This document shows, piece by piece, positions 33,874-42,884 of a DNA stretch of 64,000 nucleotides (position 1 is the stretch's first letter; each line of letters starts with the position of its first letter). A model generated the notes under the pieces. That model did not search any database, was not told the DNA's origin, and saw only the letters and a list, made by a program, of their open reading frames with translations. The stretch covers positions 744,001 to 808,000 of the forward strand of contig NZ_JAJMOY010000001.1 of assembly GCF_020991415.1 (NCBI RefSeq), in the 5' to 3' direction. A program made the position numbers and the translations under genes. This DNA is from Flavobacterium sp. ENC. Lineage in GTDB: Bacteria; Bacteroidota; Bacteroidia; Flavobacteriales; Flavobacteriaceae.

Positions 33874-35745
33874 ATGTTTTTAGAAGAATACGATGTTATT
33901 GTGGTGGGTGCTGGCCATGCTGGTTCTGAAGCCGCGGCAGCGGCCGCAAATTTGGGATCAAAAACTTTATTGGTTACAATGAGTTTGCAAAACATTGCAC
34001 AGATGTCCTGTAATCCTGCGATGGGCGGAATTGCAAAGGGACAGATCGTTCGTGAGATTGATGCCCTTGGTGGATACTCCGGAATTGTTTCGGATAAAAC
34101 GGCTATCCAGTTCAAGATGCTGAATAAATCAAAAGGACCTGCCATGTGGTCGCCAAGAGTTCAGAGCGACCGAATGCGTTTTGCCGAAGAATGGAGAATG
34201 ATGCTGGAGGGAACTCCGAATCTTGATTTCTACCAGGAGATGGTCAAAGGATTGATTATTGAGAATGGAAAAATAAAAGGAATCAAAACTTCACTAGGAA
34301 TTGAAATTCGTTCGAAATCTGTTGTCCTGACAAATGGAACTTTTTTGAATGGTTTGATTCATATCGGGGACAAACAATTCGGTGGAGGCAGAGCGGGTGA
34401 AAGTGCAGCGTATGGAATCACCGAAGATTTGGTTGCGGCAGGTTTTGAATCGGGAAGAATGAAAACAGGAACGCCTCCGCGAGTAGATGGTCGCTCTCTG
34501 GATTATTCTAAAATGAATGAAGAAAAAGGAGATGCAAAACCGGATAAGTTTTCGTATTCAGATGTGACATCGCCGTTGGTTCACCAAAGATCTTGTCATA
34601 TGACCTATACGTCATTGGATGTACATGATATTTTGAGGTCAGGTTTTGATCGTTCACCAATGTTCAACGGTCGTATTAAAAGTATCGGCCCGAGATACTG
34701 TCCTTCGATAGAAGATAAGATAAATCGTTTTGCAGATAAAGAGCGTCACCAGTTATTTGTCGAACCGGAAGGTTGGAATACCTGCGAGGTCTATGTAAAC
34801 GGATTTTCAACTTCGTTACCGGAGGATATTCAATTTAAAGCGTTGCGATCTGTAGCCGGTTTTGAAAAGGTGAAATTTTTCCGTCCGGGTTATGCAATCG
34901 AATATGATTATTTTCCGCCAACCCAATTGAAACATACTTTGGAAACAAAGCTGGTGGAAGGATTATATTTTGCCGGACAAATAAACGGAACAACAGGATA
35001 TGAAGAAGCAGCCTCACAAGGATTGATGGCAGGAATCAATGCGCATTTAAAAGTGCATGAAAAAGCCCCGTTGATTTTAAAACGTGACGAAGCGTATATC
35101 GGAGTTCTGATTGATGACCTGATTACAAAAGGAACGGAAGAACCATATCGTATGTTTACGTCACGGGCAGAATACCGAACATTGTTGCGTCAGGATAATG
35201 CCGATTTCAGGTTAACGCCAATGTCGCACGAAATTGGTCTGGCGTCTGAAAAACGTTTACGCAGAATGGAACATAAATTAAACGAGTCTGAAAAGATGGT
35301 TGCCTTTTTCAAAGAAACAAGTGTTTCGATTGGAGAGGCAAATCCTATTTTGGAATCTAAAGATACAGCCCTGATTACGCAAGGTGATAAGATGTTTAAA
35401 GTTTTCTCTCGTCCTCAGATTGATTTGGAAGATATCATGAAGTTTGAGAAAGTAGCTGCGTATGTTGCAGAGAATGATTTGGATCAGGAAATTTTAGAAC
35501 AAGCCGAAATCCAGGTAAAATATTCCGGTTATATTGAGAAGGAAAGAAACAATGCAGATAAGCTGACAAGACTGGAAGAAGTAAAAATTCCGGAGAACTT
35601 TGATTATAATAAAATCAAATCAATGTCGATTGAAGCAAAACAGAAACTGAGTAAAATCCGTCCCGTAACAATTTCTCAGGCTTCAAGAATCAGCGGTGTT
35701 TCGCCAAGTGATATTTCGGTATTGTTAATTTACATGGGAAGGTAG
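33874..35745 (+). CDS. mnmG: tRNA uridine 5-carboxymethylaminomethyl modification enzyme MnmG (GidA)
   Basis: A 623-residue FAD-dependent enzyme that, with MnmE, adds the carboxymethylaminomethyl group to U34 of some tRNAs. The FAD-binding Rossmann motif is VVGAGHAGSEAAAAAANLG (about residues 10-28). Other marks are the SCNPAMGGIAKGQIVREIDALGG segment, GTFLNGLIHIG, GRMKTGTPPRVD, the FAGQINGTTGYEEAA segment, and the C-terminal ISGVSPSDISVLLI helix. The length is normal. The gene often lies near the origin in bacteria, and here it sits next to a parS cluster. MnmE is not in the window. Confidence 0.96.
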   Translation: MFLEEYDVIVVGAGHAGSEAAAAAANLGSKTLLVTMSLQNIAQMSCNPAMGGIAKGQIVREIDALGGYSGIVSDKTAIQFKMLNKSKGPAMWSPRVQSDRMRFAEEWRMMLEGTPNLDFYQEMVKGLIIENGKIKGIKTSLGIEIRSKSVVLTNGTFLNGLIHIGDKQFGGGRAGESAAYGITEDLVAAGFESGRMKTGTPPRVDGRSLDYSKMNEEKGDAKPDKFSYSDVTSPLVHQRSCHMTYTSLDVHDILRSGFDRSPMFNGRIKSIGPRYCPSIEDKINRFADKERHQLFVEPEGWNTCEVYVNGFSTSLPEDIQFKALRSVAGFEKVKFFRPGYAIEYDYFPPTQLKHTLETKLVEGLYFAGQINGTTGYEEAASQGLMAGINAHLKVHEKAPLILKRDEAYIGVLIDDLITKGTEEPYRMFTSRAEYRTLLRQDNADFRLTPMSHEIGLASEKRLRRMEHKLNESEKMVAFFKETSVSIGEANPILESKDTALITQGDKMFKVFSRPQIDLEDIMKFEKVAAYVAENDLDQEILEQAEIQVKYSGYIEKERNNADKLTRLEEVKIPENFDYNKIKSMSIEAKQKLSKIRPVTISQASRISGVSPSDISVLLIYMGR

Positions 35746-35763
35746 TTTTTAGTTTTCAGTTTT

Positions 35764-35883
35764 CAGTCTCAGTTTTCAGTTGTTTGTTCTAAATCGTAAA
35801 CTGAAAACTGAGACTGAACACTGAGACTGAACACTGAGACTGAACACTGAGACTGAACACTGAGACTGAACACTGAGACTGTG
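35764..35883. repeat. 13-bp tandem repeat array with an inverted copy
   Basis: The string GAGACT recurs at 35810, 35823, 35836, 35849, 35862 and 35875 with an exact 13-bp period (unit like GAGACTGAACACT). CAGTCTCAGTTTTCAG at 35764-35779 is the perfect reverse complement of CTGAAAACTGAGACTG at 35801-35816, so the array can form a hairpin. It lies behind mnmG. Confidence 0.92.
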
Positions 35884-35892
35884 ACTAAAAAT

Positions 35893-35908
35893 TGTTCCAC
35901 GTGAAACT
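35893..35908. promoter_or_regulatory. parS-like site downstream of mnmG
   Basis: TGTTCCACGTGAAACT differs from the B. subtilis-type parS at one terminal base. It is 2.1 kb from the six-site cluster and may extend the ParB loading zone. Confidence 0.8.
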
Positions 35909-35955
35909 ATCGGTGACAGTTCCAATATAAAGTAATTATTTTTTATCATCTACTC

Positions 35956-36420
35956 ATGAAGATAATTGAGAAAGAAGTTTTATCATTGCAGGATAAAGAA
36001 GTGTTATTGCAACTTTGGAATAGTGAATATCCGGAGCGATTGAATTATCAGACAATGGATGAATTTGATTTGTATCTGGACGCATTATCTGAAAAGAATC
36101 ATTATTTGTTAATCGATGATGAAGATAAAATAAAAGGTTGGGCATTTACGTTTTTAAGAAACGATGAAGACTGGTTTGCTGTAATTTTAAATCAGGATGT
36201 TCAGGGAACAGGAAAAGGATCGCTTCTGATTAATGAATTGAAAAAGAGGAAAGACAGTTTGAATGGTTGGGTTATTGATCACGAAAAGGATGTGAAACAA
36301 AATAAAGAGAAGTATAAATCTCCACTGTTGTTTTACATCAAAAACGGATTTGTAATTTGTACCGAAACAAGAATTGAAAACGAGAAAATGTCTGCTGTCA
36401 AAATAAATTGGAAAAAGTAA
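35956..36420 (+). CDS. GNAT family N-acetyltransferase
   Basis: A 154-residue probable acetyltransferase. The motif A region is VILNQDVQGTGKGSLLINELKKR (about 75-97), with the Q/G-x-G-x-G loop, preceded by the strand IKGWAFTFLR and followed by a helix and FYIKNGFVIC, the motif B region typical of GNAT proteins. No signal peptide. The substrate is unknown. It is a single gene with its own terminator (36441) and no operon partner. It is not closely related to the GNAT gene at 1501. Confidence 0.8.
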   Translation: MKIIEKEVLSLQDKEVLLQLWNSEYPERLNYQTMDEFDLYLDALSEKNHYLLIDDEDKIKGWAFTFLRNDEDWFAVILNQDVQGTGKGSLLINELKKRKDSLNGWVIDHEKDVKQNKEKYKSPLLFYIKNGFVICTETRIENEKMSAVKINWKK

Positions 36421-36440
36421 AATAAATATAAAATAAGAAG

Positions 36441-36473
36441 ACCCTAAAAGTGAAAATTTCATTTTTAGGGTTT
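36441..36473 (+). terminator. Terminator after the GNAT gene
   Basis: ACCCTAAAA at 36441-36449 and TTTTAGGGT at 36463-36471 form a hairpin with a short T tail. Confidence 0.75.
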
Positions 36474-36509
36474 GCTGTGAAATTAAACCAAAATACCTAT
36501 AATTAAAAA

Positions 36510-37358
36510 ATGGACGTTTTAAATAAAAAACATTTTCTTACTGTAAAAGATCACTCGGTATCCAAAGAAATTTTCGAATTGTTTCATGATGAAAATCTCG
36601 ACATGCTCATTACATCCCCGCAGCCGGATTTAGAAAATTTAGGAAGATATTACGAAAGCGAAGATTATATTTCGCATACAGACAACAAACGTTCCGTTTT
36701 TGAAAAAGCGTACCATTTTGTAAAAAATATTGCGTTGAAAAATAAACTGGATTTAATTAATTCGGAACAATCTCAAAAAGGTAAAATTTTAGATATTGGT
36801 GCCGGAACCGGAGATTTTTTATTAACGGCAAAAAATGACGGTTGGGAAACAGTCGGAGTAGAGCCGAGCGAAAGAGCAAAAGAAATCGCGATTAAAAAAG
36901 GAATTTCATTTGTAGAAGAAATAAGTGTCCTTGAAAATAATTCTTTCGACGTCATTACCATGTGGCATGTTTTGGAACACGTTCCAAATTTGGAATTACA
37001 AATTCAGGAACTGAAGCGTTTATTAAAACCAACTGGAACATTAATTGTTGCGGTTCCAAATTTCAAATCGTACGACGCTAAATATTATAAAGAATTTTGG
37101 GCAGCTTATGATGTGCCGATTCACTTTTGGCATTTTTCGAAAAAAGCGATTCAGTCCCTTTTTGCAAAAGTGGATATGAAGCTGGAAAAAGTGCTTCCGA
37201 TGAAATTTGATTCTTTTTATGTGAGCTTATTATCGGAGAAATACAAAACCGGAAAAATGAATTACATTCGCGCTTTTTTTGTGGGTTTAAAGTCAAATCT
37301 GAAAGCGAAGCAAACATTGGAATATTCTTCGCACATTTACATGCTAAAAAACAGCTAA
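36510..37358 (+). CDS. Class I SAM-dependent methyltransferase
   Basis: A 282-residue methyltransferase. SAM-binding motif I is KILDIGAGTGDFLL (about 90-103), followed by the acidic VGVEPSERAKEIA, the motif II segment SFDVITMWHVLEHV, and the post-motif region RLLKPTGTLIVAVPN. This is the Methyltransf_23/11 fold often seen in small-molecule and lipid or sugar methylation. The N-terminal 85 residues have no recognised domain. It is monocistronic, and its substrate cannot be predicted. Confidence 0.9.
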   Translation: MDVLNKKHFLTVKDHSVSKEIFELFHDENLDMLITSPQPDLENLGRYYESEDYISHTDNKRSVFEKAYHFVKNIALKNKLDLINSEQSQKGKILDIGAGTGDFLLTAKNDGWETVGVEPSERAKEIAIKKGISFVEEISVLENNSFDVITMWHVLEHVPNLELQIQELKRLLKPTGTLIVAVPNFKSYDAKYYKEFWAAYDVPIHFWHFSKKAIQSLFAKVDMKLEKVLPMKFDSFYVSLLSEKYKTGKMNYIRAFFVGLKSNLKAKQTLEYSSHIYMLKNS

Positions 37359-37541
37359 AACTTATTTTTGGCCTATTTAAGCGAAGTTTTACAGTAAAAA
37401 GGACTCTGAATATGTCTTTTTTTAGAAAATCGCTTAAAATTGAGCTAATAAATCCATTAGTAATAACAGTAAATTATAAATATTTTAAGTCCGATAACAA
37501 AAATTGATACAAGAAAAAAAGAGCATTTTTTAAACTTTATG

Positions 37542-37570
37542 TTGATGCTATTTATTTTTTTATATTTTTG
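37542..37570 (+). promoter_or_regulatory. Candidate promoter of the OmpH-like gene
   Basis: TTG at 37542-37544 and TATTTTTG at 37563-37570, separated by 18 bp, match the Bacteroidota -33/-7 consensus (TTG and TAnnTTTG). It lies 33 bp before the ATG at 37604. Confidence 0.7.
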
Positions 37571-37603
37571 TCTTCAACATTAAAAAAATAGAAATTAAAA
37601 AAA

Positions 37604-38185
37604 ATGAAAAAAGCATTAGTAATTATCGCAGTTTCAATTTTAGTTGTTTCATGTGGTAAAACAGCAGAAGTTAAAGAAGTAAAAACGGCTTACGTTGATA
37701 CTTCGGTTTTAATGAAAGAGTACACTGAGGCAAAAGATCTGGAAGCAAAATACAAAGGTCAGGCAGAAGAAAAAGGAAGACAACTACAAGCTGAAATTAC
37801 TCGTTTTAAACAAGACGCTGCTAGTTTTCAAAGTCAGGCACAGGCAAACGGTCAGGCATGGGCACAACAAAGAGGTGCTGAGTTGCAAAAAAGAGAGCAG
37901 CAATTGGGTTACGCCCAACAAGCTTTATCTCAACAATTACAACAGGAAAGCGGAGTTGAAATGGACTCTCTTGTAAGCGGAGTGAAGAAATTCATCAAAG
38001 AATACGGTAAGAAAAACGGTTACTCTTATATCTACGGAACTGGTGATGCTGCTACAGTATTATATGCTGAAGAGAAATATGATATTACAAAAGATATCAT
38101 TAAAGCTTTGAACGATAAGTACAAAGCAGCTCCTAAAACAGACGAAAAAGCTCCGGCTAAAGAAGGCGAAGAGGCTAAAAAATAA
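37604..38185 (+). CDS. OmpH/Skp-like periplasmic chaperone, predicted lipoprotein
   Basis: A 193-residue exported protein. The N terminus MKKALVIIAVSILVVSCGK has a lipobox (VVSC, Cys17), so it should be lipid-anchored. The remainder is the helical OmpH/Skp pattern: a short strand (VKTAYVDTSVLMKEY), a long charged coiled coil with many Gln and Ala residues, and a strand near the end (YSYIYGTGDAATVLYAEEKYDITKDIIKAL). Skp proteins hold unfolded outer-membrane proteins in the periplasm; a lipid-anchored version is common in Bacteroidota. It is monocistronic with promoter and terminator visible. Confidence 0.9.
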   Translation: MKKALVIIAVSILVVSCGKTAEVKEVKTAYVDTSVLMKEYTEAKDLEAKYKGQAEEKGRQLQAEITRFKQDAASFQSQAQANGQAWAQQRGAELQKREQQLGYAQQALSQQLQQESGVEMDSLVSGVKKFIKEYGKKNGYSYIYGTGDAATVLYAEEKYDITKDIIKALNDKYKAAPKTDEKAPAKEGEEAKK

Positions 38186-38206
38186 GCTTCCAAACGAACT
38201 AAATTT

Positions 38207-38241
38207 AAAAACCTAAATCTATCTCAGATTTAGGTTTTTTT
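38207..38241 (+). terminator. Terminator after the OmpH-like gene
   Basis: AAAAACCTAAATCT at 38207-38220 and AGATTTAGGTTTTTT at 38226-38240 form a 14-bp hairpin with a T tract. Confidence 0.92.
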
Positions 38242-38285
38242 CTTTTATAAAAATACGATACTTTTAGTTTTTCAATACAAGCCAA

Positions 38286-40565
38286 ATGCAAGACGTTACA
38301 GAAGCTGCTGCTTATACCTTACAATTCATCAATCAGACGCAAAAGTCTATATTCCTTACCGGTAAAGCGGGTACAGGAAAAACGACACTTTTGCGTGAAA
38401 TTATTGCTACTACACATAAAAATACTGTGGTTGTGGCCCCTACAGGAATTGCCGCACTAAATGCCGGAGGAGTAACCATTCACTCCATGTTTCAGCTGCC
38501 TTTTTCTGCCTTTATTCCCTCTTATGAAGCGAATTCCCAGTTTACAGAAACCGTAAAATTCGAAAATAAGGAAACACTGCGAAGACATTTTAAAATGAAT
38601 AATGTCAAGCGAAACGTGATCAAAAACATGGAATTGCTGATTATTGATGAAGTAAGTATGCTTCGTGCCGATTTGCTTGATGCTATTGACTTTATGATGC
38701 AGACGGTCCGTAGAAATTCACAGGCTTTTGGAGGTGTTCAGGTCCTTTTTATTGGTGATTTACTGCAATTGCCGCCCGTAATCCGGGATGAAGAATGGAG
38801 AACGCTGCGCAATTATTATAAAGGGAAATTCTTTTTTCATTCACATGTTATACAGCAAAATCCGCCTTTGTATATTGAATTATCGAAGATTTATCGTCAG
38901 ACCGATGATGATTTTATTGCTGTTTTGAATAATCTGAGAAATAATCAGATTTCACCGCAGGATATCCAGTTTCTGAACCAGTATGTCAAACCGGATTTCG
39001 ATTTAAAAAATCATGAAGGCTATATCACTTTAACTACGCACAATGCCAAAGCAGATTCCATTAACGAGCAGTCGATTAATGATTTGGCCGGAAGGGAATA
39101 TTCGTACCAGCCCTTTATCGTAAGTGATTTCCCGGAAAAAATTTTCCCTGTTGAAGAAAACCTGAAACTGAAGGTGGGTGCCCAGGTAATGTTCGTTAAA
39201 AACGATTTGTCTTTCGAAAAACGCTATTTTAATGGAAAAATGGGCATTATCAAGTCACTTTCGCCCGAAGAAATCTTTGTACACTTTCCGGAAGAAAATA
39301 AAACCATCGAAGTAGAGAAATACGAATGGAAAAATATCCGCTACAAAGTCAATGAGCTTACAAAAGAGATAGAAGAGGAAATTTTAGGCACTTTTGCCCA
39401 TTATCCTCTTAAACTGGCCTGGGCCATTACGGTGCATAAAAGCCAGGGATTAACTTTCGACAAAGCTGCGCTTGATGTATCGCAGGTTTTTCTTCCAGGA
39501 CAAGCCTATGTTGCTTTATCGCGTTTAAGATCCTTAAACGGGCTTATTTTGCTTTCTCCGATGCAGATGAACGGTATTTCCAATGATCAGGATGTGATGG
39601 ACTACGCTTTGAATAAAGCTAGCGAAGATATTTTAGAAAAATCACTGCATTTTGAAACGAAAAATTTTATTCATAACTATTTGATTAACAGTTTTAACTG
39701 GACAGATTTAACGCAGGAGTGGCGAAATCATCGTTTTAGTTACAACGAAAATGCCGCTGCTTCAGAAAAAGCCAAACATGCGATCTGGGCGCACAAACGT
39801 CTGGAAATTATAGATCAGCTTACAGATCCGGCGCAAAAGTTCATCAATCAGCTCAATAAAATATTCAATACCGAGACAGTCGATCTGTACTTTGTTCAGG
39901 AAAGGGTAGAAGCAGCCTATGCCTATTTCTTCAAGCCAATGGACAAACTGGTTACCGATCTTTTGCATAAAATGGCTGAAATTCAGAAATTTAAAAAAGT
40001 AAAGGAATTTTATGAAGAACTGGCCTTTCTGGATGATCTGCAGACTAAAGCTGTTTTGCGTTTAATGAAAGCCAAGTTATTAATTGAAATTGTCGTTGCC
40101 GGAGAAACGATTTGTAAAGATAAACTAACATCGTCTGAAATTAAAAATTTCAAATCGAATAAGCTCGAAAAGATCCGTGAGGAATTTCAAATGAGCAATA
40201 CCGATATTTTTAAACTGGACGAGCCGGTTATTCGATATACAGCGAAAAAACTGGACAAAAACGAACCAAAGGCAGTTAAAAAAACAACCGTCGAAGAAAC
40301 GTATGATTTGTGGATGGAGAAAAATTCGGTTGAGGATATTGCCAGGATGAGAAAGTTGACGGTACAAACCATTGAAACACATTTGGTTAAACTGATTCAG
40401 GCTAAAAAAATAGAAATTTCGGATGTGCTGCCCTATGATAAAATACTCGCTTTGCGGGAAGCTTTTGAGTTTTACCAGGAAGAATCGCTGAATGGCCTGA
40501 AAGAAAAACACGGGGACGAGTTTACCTGGGATGAACTTAAAATGTTCAAGGCAAGTATAAATTAA
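38286..40565 (+). CDS. PIF1/RecD-like DNA helicase with C-terminal helix-turn-helix
   Basis: A 759-residue superfamily 1 helicase. The Walker A is FLTGKAGTGKTTLLRE (about residues 20-35), then APTGIAALNAGGVTIHSMF, the Walker B LLIIDEVSMLRADLL, GDLLQLPPV, and the C-terminal SF1 motif WAITVHKSQGLTFDKAALDV with YVALSRLRSLNGLIL. The last 90 residues have a helix-turn-helix (EETYDLWMEKNSVEDIARMRKLTVQTIETHL), the RQC/HTH_40 type. Family members unwind DNA 5' to 3' and act in repair or replication-fork maintenance; the exact role is unproven. It is independently transcribed. Confidence 0.92.
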   Translation: MQDVTEAAAYTLQFINQTQKSIFLTGKAGTGKTTLLREIIATTHKNTVVVAPTGIAALNAGGVTIHSMFQLPFSAFIPSYEANSQFTETVKFENKETLRRHFKMNNVKRNVIKNMELLIIDEVSMLRADLLDAIDFMMQTVRRNSQAFGGVQVLFIGDLLQLPPVIRDEEWRTLRNYYKGKFFFHSHVIQQNPPLYIELSKIYRQTDDDFIAVLNNLRNNQISPQDIQFLNQYVKPDFDLKNHEGYITLTTHNAKADSINEQSINDLAGREYSYQPFIVSDFPEKIFPVEENLKLKVGAQVMFVKNDLSFEKRYFNGKMGIIKSLSPEEIFVHFPEENKTIEVEKYEWKNIRYKVNELTKEIEEEILGTFAHYPLKLAWAITVHKSQGLTFDKAALDVSQVFLPGQAYVALSRLRSLNGLILLSPMQMNGISNDQDVMDYALNKASEDILEKSLHFETKNFIHNYLINSFNWTDLTQEWRNHRFSYNENAAASEKAKHAIWAHKRLEIIDQLTDPAQKFINQLNKIFNTETVDLYFVQERVEAAYAYFFKPMDKLVTDLLHKMAEIQKFKKVKEFYEELAFLDDLQTKAVLRLMKAKLLIEIVVAGETICKDKLTSSEIKNFKSNKLEKIREEFQMSNTDIFKLDEPVIRYTAKKLDKNEPKAVKKTTVEETYDLWMEKNSVEDIARMRKLTVQTIETHLVKLIQAKKIEISDVLPYDKILALREAFEFYQEESLNGLKEKHGDEFTWDELKMFKASIN

Positions 40566-40619
40566 TTACTTTTATAGTACGTTAACTATCAGATTTATAA
40601 TGATTCAAATTATTTAACT

Positions 40620-41381
40620 ATGAAAAAAGGATGTATTTATATAGTTTTTTTGATTTTTTGCACTCACACGATTTTCAGTCAGGATTTAAAACCGGAATAT
40701 CAAAAGTTTGTCAAGAGCTTTATTGCTAATGTGAAAAGCAATAACAAGGCTGGTGTTGCTACTTTTATTTCTTTTCCGCTGGGAAGGGATTATCCCATTC
40801 CTGCTGTTAAGAATAAAGCCGATTTTATAAAAAGATACGATCAGATTTTTGATACGACATTGAAAAATAAAATTATAAAATCGAATCCCGCAAAAGACTG
40901 GAGTGAAATGGGCTGGCGTGGTATTATGCTTTTACAGGGCGATATCTGGATGGATACTGACGGTAAAGTAATCACGATAAATTACCAGTCGCAATACGAA
41001 AAAAAGCAAAAGACCAAACTGATTGCCAGTGAAAAAGGAAAATTGAATCCTGCCATTGCAACTTTTAAAACACCTGTTTGTATTTTGGAAACGAGCAAAT
41101 TCAGAATTAGGATTGATGATTTGGGAAATGATAATTTCAGGTATGCATCGTGGTCGATCAAAAAGTCAATGAGTGAGACCCCTGATTTAGTGATTACAAA
41201 AGGAAAAGATATTTCTGATGGCAGTGGTGGAAATCACCATTATGAATTCAAAAAAGGAAATTTCACTTATGAATGTGCCATTATTGTGATTGGAACTTCC
41301 GATTCACCTCCGGCTAGTCTGACTATTTATCAGGATGGAAAGGAGATCCTGACCCAAAATGCAAAATTGATTTTGAAATAA
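40620..41381 (+). CDS. Unrecognised secreted protein
   Basis: A 253-residue protein with a signal peptide (MKKGCIYIVFLIFCTHTIFSQ). I do not recognise the family. Residues about 25-120 form a helical/strand mix with KPEYQKFVKSFIANVKSNNKAGVATFISFPL, which resembles small NTF2-like exported domains. The C-terminal half has Asp/Gly-rich strands (SKFRIRIDDLGNDNFRYASW, GGNHHYEFKKGNFTYECAIIV) resembling a beta-sandwich. There is no lipobox or T9SS domain. It starts 55 bp after the helicase gene, so co-transcription is possible. Confidence 0.7.
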   Translation: MKKGCIYIVFLIFCTHTIFSQDLKPEYQKFVKSFIANVKSNNKAGVATFISFPLGRDYPIPAVKNKADFIKRYDQIFDTTLKNKIIKSNPAKDWSEMGWRGIMLLQGDIWMDTDGKVITINYQSQYEKKQKTKLIASEKGKLNPAIATFKTPVCILETSKFRIRIDDLGNDNFRYASWSIKKSMSETPDLVITKGKDISDGSGGNHHYEFKKGNFTYECAIIVIGTSDSPPASLTIYQDGKEILTQNAKLILK

Positions 41382-41558
41382 AGAACCTGATTTAAAGCAG
41401 TTTTTATTCGTTTACAGCTCTTTTTGTAAAAGAAACGACTTTCTGTGTGTTTCCAGTAAAAATAACAACTGAGAATGATTTTTATGAAGCCGTTATAATC
41501 AGTTTTTATATTTAAAGAAATTAAAATGCAATTTTAACAGCGTTTTTACTATAAATTT

Positions 41559-41574
41559 ATTTCCACGTGGAATA
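41559..41574. promoter_or_regulatory. Weak parS-like palindrome
   Basis: TTCCACGTGGAA (41561-41572) is a perfect 12-bp palindrome sharing the parS core but without the outer TGTT/AACA bases. It lies in a 296-bp non-coding gap. ParB binding is possible but weaker than at the cluster. Confidence 0.4.
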
Positions 41575-41620
41575 ACTGAAGCTACTTTTCGTACTGCGAC
41601 GTTTTTTTTCTACCGGATAA

Positions 41621-41656
41621 AAAAAATCCTCTTTTCATTTTGAAAAAAGGATTTAA
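41621..41656 (-). terminator. Terminator of the HU-CCDC81/SPOR gene
   Basis: Read on the minus strand, AAATCCTTTTTTCA and TGAAAAGAGGATTT pair imperfectly and run into a T tract, between this gene and the gap. Confidence 0.75.
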
Positions 41657-41677
41657 TAAGTAAGTAGTAAAGGAATT

Positions 41678-42646
41678 TTATAATGCTTCGACTAAAATCC
41701 AGGCATCCGGATTTTCTCCTTTTTGAATTTCTTTCTGAGCTTTTTCAGCTTCTGCCATTGTTGGATAACTTCCGTATAAAACCGGGAATAAACCGTGTTT
41801 GTTTTCACCTAACATTCGTGCATTATAACCATCCTTTATAAGTTGATTATAAGCTTTTCTGGCATTTTGTTCGCTTCTGAATGCACCTGCCATAATGTGG
41901 TAAGGCATTGTTTTTACTTCCGCAGTTTCTGTTTTAACTGAATCTACAGAAAGGGTTACAGCAGGTAATGGATTTTGAATAAAAAAAGTGGCTTCCTGAA
42001 TTTTGTTCTGTACTTTTTTCTGAACAGCACCTTCAACAACAAGTGTCTGGCTGGCTATTTGGTTTTGGTACAAAGGATATCCGATACTTCCGGTGATACC
42101 TAAACCTAAAACAAAAATGGCAGCATATCTTAAATACGGTCTTGAAGATCGTACTTGTTCTTCAGCTTCGTGTAAGGTTATCGTTTCTCTTTCCTGAATT
42201 TCTTCCAGTTTTTTCTCGAATATTTCTCTCTTAACCAAAGGAGAAACAAACGGACCTAATCCGAAAGAGGTTGAAAGATAATTGGTCTGATCGTTTGGAG
42301 TAAAAACCATGTTCTTATCTGCATTGAGACGAATATCACCGATGTTTTTAAAACTTAAAACACCATATTCTTCTAATACTTTTTTCCAATTCATAACCTC
42401 GTGTGCAATGGCACTTACAGCAAAACCATAAGAGGTATTTTCTGACTGAGCAATATGATTGGCCAGCAAACCGTCATTGTTTTTTAACAGGCTGTTGAAC
42501 GCTATAGTTTTCTTTGGGGGAAAAAACGAATTGGTGCTTTCATTAAGCCTGGCCGAGTGAATTTCGGTTAAAAATGCTCCAAACCCTGGAACCGTTACGC
42601 ATTGGTAACGATATAATAATTGCGAGATGTAAGTTTCGATTTTCAT
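41678..42646 (-). CDS. HU-CCDC81 and SPOR domain protein
   Basis: A 322-residue inner-membrane protein. The N-terminal half (about 1-145) has two HU-like parts of the prokaryotic CCDC81 type: KIETYISQLLYRYQCVTVPGFGAFLTEIHSAR and the HEVMNWKKVLEEYGVLSFKNIGDIRL region, which may bind DNA or proteins. One transmembrane helix follows (about 172-192). The C-terminal SPOR domain (about 245-322), beginning YHIMAGAFRSEQNARKAYNQL, binds denuded peptidoglycan. The combination suggests a link between cytoplasmic DNA or an HU-type partner and the septal cell wall; this is inference. It is divergent from dprA. Confidence 0.88.
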   Translation of the reverse strand: MKIETYISQLLYRYQCVTVPGFGAFLTEIHSARLNESTNSFFPPKKTIAFNSLLKNNDGLLANHIAQSENTSYGFAVSAIAHEVMNWKKVLEEYGVLSFKNIGDIRLNADKNMVFTPNDQTNYLSTSFGLGPFVSPLVKREIFEKKLEEIQERETITLHEAEEQVRSSRPYLRYAAIFVLGLGITGSIGYPLYQNQIASQTLVVEGAVQKKVQNKIQEATFFIQNPLPAVTLSVDSVKTETAEVKTMPYHIMAGAFRSEQNARKAYNQLIKDGYNARMLGENKHGLFPVLYGSYPTMAEAEKAQKEIQKGENPDAWILVEAL

Positions 42647-42884
42647 GGTAACAAAGTTATGTAATGCATATAGTTATCAAAATTTTATTCACAATTTTTA
42701 TTAACAATCTTCTTTATTTTATAGATAATTAATTTTCAAAGAGTTAAATGTACGTAGTCATTGTGGAATTGATTATTTTCGGGATCTAAACTATTTTTTA
42801 TTAAGAAATTACTTTATTTTAATGATATTTGCGCTTTCGAATCGGATTTTTATCCCACTCTATTTTACATAATATTTTTAAACA

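Noticed and set aside
35800..35883. Tandem 13-bp array considered as a CRISPR array
   Set aside because: There are no unique spacers between repeats, the period is too short and no cas genes are present.
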